From an uncultured Clostridia bacterium (lineage in GTDB: Bacteria; Bacillota; Clostridia; Oscillospirales; Ruminococcaceae): a DNA stretch of 7,329 nucleotides. Location of the stretch: positions 1 to 7,329 of the forward strand of contig CAMNDR010000041.1 in NCBI GenBank assembly GCA_946535685.1. Reading direction: 5' to 3'. The notes beneath the pieces were generated by a model. That model made no database searches and had not been told where the DNA came from. It was given only the letters and a program-made list of their open reading frames with translations. Positions 6,102 through 7,329 of the stretch are shown one piece after another; positions within the stretch are counted from its first letter, which is position 1; the number at the start of each line of letters is the position of its first letter. The translations under genes and the position numbers were made by a program.

Positions 6102-6797
6102 TTATCGGTAAGTTCTCGCACCGAACAGTGCGGAACCAACTCTCACAAGATTCGAGCCGAAGCGGATCGCATCGGCATAATCATCCGACATGCCCATCGA
6201 CAGGATGCGCATATCCGCACCGGGGATCTCCCGTGTTTTCAGGAACAGCTCCTGCATCGCCTCAAGATACCGGGTATCCGTCGTCGGCGGGGGAATGGTC
6301 ATCAGGCCGCAGACATGCACATGTCCGAGCGCCCCGATCTGTTCAAGGAGTGCCGGGATCTCGGCGGGTGCAGCGCCGCTCTTGGTCTCCTCGCCGCCGA
6401 TATTGACTTCGAGGAGGATCTCCTGTGTCAGATCATGCTTGGCTGCCTGTTTCTCGATCTCCTGTGCAAGGGACATGCGATCGACTGAATGGATCAGCCG
6501 GATCTGTCCGATCAGGTACTTGACCTTGTTCGCCTGCAGCGCTCCGATGAAATCCACCGGCACGCCCGGACGATAGGCATCCTTCTTGGACTGCCACTCC
6601 TGTACACGGTTTTCACCGAGGAGCGAGATACCGCAGTCGATCGCCGCATTGACAAGCACCGGATCCACCGTCTTGGTCACCGCCATGAAGGCGATGTCCT
6701 CCGGACTGCGTCCGCTTTTCACTGCCGCCTCGGCGATATTGTCCCGTATGCGTGCATAATTCTCACACACGGTCTGCAGCTTACTGTCCATCTGCAT
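6102..6797 (-). CDS. yggS: YggS/PLPBP-family pyridoxal-phosphate-binding protein
   Basis: YggS (YlmE in B. subtilis, PLPBP/PROSC in humans) is a single-domain fold-type III PLP protein with no known catalytic activity; it controls free PLP and amino-acid/keto-acid balance. The product shows AVTKT, whose lysine (K42 counted from this start) should bind PLP; GENRVQEW; FIGALQANKVK; VNIGGEETKSG; GLMTIPP; and the phosphate-binding LSMGMSDDYADAI ... FGSNLVRVGSALFGAR. Length is 231 residues, typical of the family. I prefer the ATG at 6795-6797 because AAAGGA lies just before it; the next ATG (6789-6791) is also possible, whereas the longer frame from 6824 has no ribosome site. The gene overlaps the end of the HlyD-like gene by 17 nt. 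Usual WHFIG is VDFIG here. Confidence 0.94.
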   Translation of the reverse strand: MQMDSKLQTVCENYARIRDNIAEAAVKSGRSPEDIAFMAVTKTVDPVLVNAAIDCGISLLGENRVQEWQSKKDAYRPGVPVDFIGALQANKVKYLIGQIRLIHSVDRMSLAQEIEKQAAKHDLTQEILLEVNIGGEETKSGAAPAEIPALLEQIGALGHVHVCGLMTIPPPTTDTRYLEAMQELFLKTREIPGADMRILSMGMSDDYADAIRFGSNLVRVGSALFGARTYR

Positions 6798-7329
6798 CAA
6801 TTCCTTTCCTGATGATGGAATCATAAAGCATCAGATAATCCTTGTCGTTTGTCTGCGCAGAGATCACATAATCTGCGCCCTCATAGATCACGTCGAGCTT
6901 GCGGAATTCCGGCTGCTCGCCGTCAAGGATGTATACGCCCCGGTAGGCATTGCTGACCTTTTTTGTCTCGCCGGTATCGGGATCCGTGACCTCCTCGGTC
7001 AGCGTTTTAAAGTGCAGCGCACTCCTGGGCACCATGATGCCCTGGTACTCTCCACGGATAATATCCACATTCTCCGTGCGGTGCTGCACCAGATCATACG
7101 TCATATTCTCACAGGTAATGGCAATGACCGTCTGCTGTGCGCCCGCATCGCTGTTGAGCATGGTCACCTCACCGGAGACGGTTTCGGATGTCGAGGCAAA
7201 TTTCAGTGTCACACGGTCGCCGAGCTGATAGCGCTTCTCGGAATTATCCACCACAGCCGCCAGCGCCCACTGGTACGAATCGATCAGCTTGCCGATCGCC
7301 TTGGGATCGGCATCGGTGCGGTCCCGCAC
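6781..7329 (-). CDS. HlyD/membrane-fusion-protein-like protein (N-terminus cut by window edge)
   Basis: Only the last 182 residues are present; the frame is open to the right edge, so the GTG there need not be a start. The visible part is rich in beta strands and resembles the beta-barrel and membrane-proximal end of HlyD/RND-type adaptor proteins: YQLGDRVTLKF (34-44), IMVPRSALHF (98-107), then GVYILDGEQPEFRKLDVIYEGADYVIS (131-157) and a terminal DSIIRKGID. The missing N-terminal part should carry a membrane anchor and lipoyl/coiled-coil region if this reading is right. Such proteins usually link an export pump to an outer channel, but in a monoderm the partner is unclear and none is visible here. 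It ends in TAA at 6781-6783, overlapping yggS, so it belongs to the same operon. Family assignment is moderate; function is not known. Confidence 0.7.
   Translation of the reverse strand: MRDRTDADPKAIGKLIDSYQWALAAVVDNSEKRYQLGDRVTLKFASTSETVSGEVTMLNSDAGAQQTVIAITCENMTYDLVQHRTENVDIIRGEYQGIMVPRSALHFKTLTEEVTDPDTGETKKVSNAYRGVYILDGEQPEFRKLDVIYEGADYVISAQTNDKDYLMLYDSIIRKGIDADGQ
6802..6807 (-). promoter_or_regulatory. Shine-Dalgarno sequence of yggS
   Basis: AAAGGA on the minus strand, inside the final codons of the HlyD-like gene, lies 4 nt before the ATG at 6795-6797 and 10 nt before the ATG at 6789-6791. It argues against the upstream in-frame ATG at 6822-6824. Confidence 0.6.

Noticed and set aside
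5529..6488. A 319-codon plus-strand frame opposite sepF and yggS
   Set aside because: It spans two genuine minus-strand genes and the gap between them and has no recognisable protein features.
6798..6824. Longer yggS start at 6824
   Set aside because: No ribosome site precedes it, and the added residues MIPSSGKEL are not part of the family; the AAAGGA site fits the ATG at 6797 better.
1..7329. Mobile element, CRISPR array, tRNA, rRNA or phage-type system
   Set aside because: No transposase, integrase, direct-repeat array or RNA-gene pattern was seen; the window is filled by conserved housekeeping genes.

Overview
This 7.3 kb window is a compact block of bacterial housekeeping genes, all on the minus strand, so transcription runs from the right edge to the left edge. 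Gene content, order and the GC-rich, C/G-ending codons point to a low-copy chromosomal region of a monoderm Firmicute. Clostridia, and within them a Ruminococcus-like Oscillospiraceae, is my best guess; this rests on protein style and synteny and was not searched.

In transcription order the window holds: the C-terminal part of an HlyD/membrane-fusion-type protein (cut by the right edge); yggS (ylmE), a PLP-binding protein; sepF (ylmF), a membrane anchor of FtsZ; ylmH, an S4-domain RNA-binding protein; divIVA, a coiled-coil polar/septal scaffold; ileS, isoleucyl-tRNA synthetase; lspA, signal peptidase II; and an rluD-type pseudouridine synthase (cut by the left edge). This is the conserved gene string found downstream of the ftsZ division cluster in Gram-positive bacteria (ylmD-ylmE-sepF-ylmG-ylmH-divIVA-ileS, with lspA-rluD following). 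Two differences from the Bacillus subtilis order stand out: no ylmG gene lies between sepF and ylmH, and an HlyD-like gene occupies the place upstream of yggS where ylmD would be expected.

Genes are tightly packed. HlyD-like/yggS and lspA/rluD overlap, and sepF/ylmH are 4 nt apart with no Shine-Dalgarno sequence before ylmH, so translational coupling is likely. The only gaps are short: 33 nt (ylmH-divIVA), 75 nt (yggS-sepF), 90 nt (divIVA-ileS) and 107 nt (ileS-lspA). The three longer ones contain inverted repeats that could form RNA hairpins, two of them with mutually exclusive pairings. The ileS leader shows no T-box. Functionally the block joins division-site assembly (SepF, DivIVA), translation and ribosome care (IleS, YlmH, RluD), lipoprotein maturation (LspA) and PLP homeostasis (YggS).

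I found no mobile element, CRISPR array, tRNA or rRNA gene, and no evidence of a new system. The points worth a second look are the leader hairpins, the variant signature motifs in IleS, the altered membrane-binding loop of DivIVA, and the HlyD-like neighbour.
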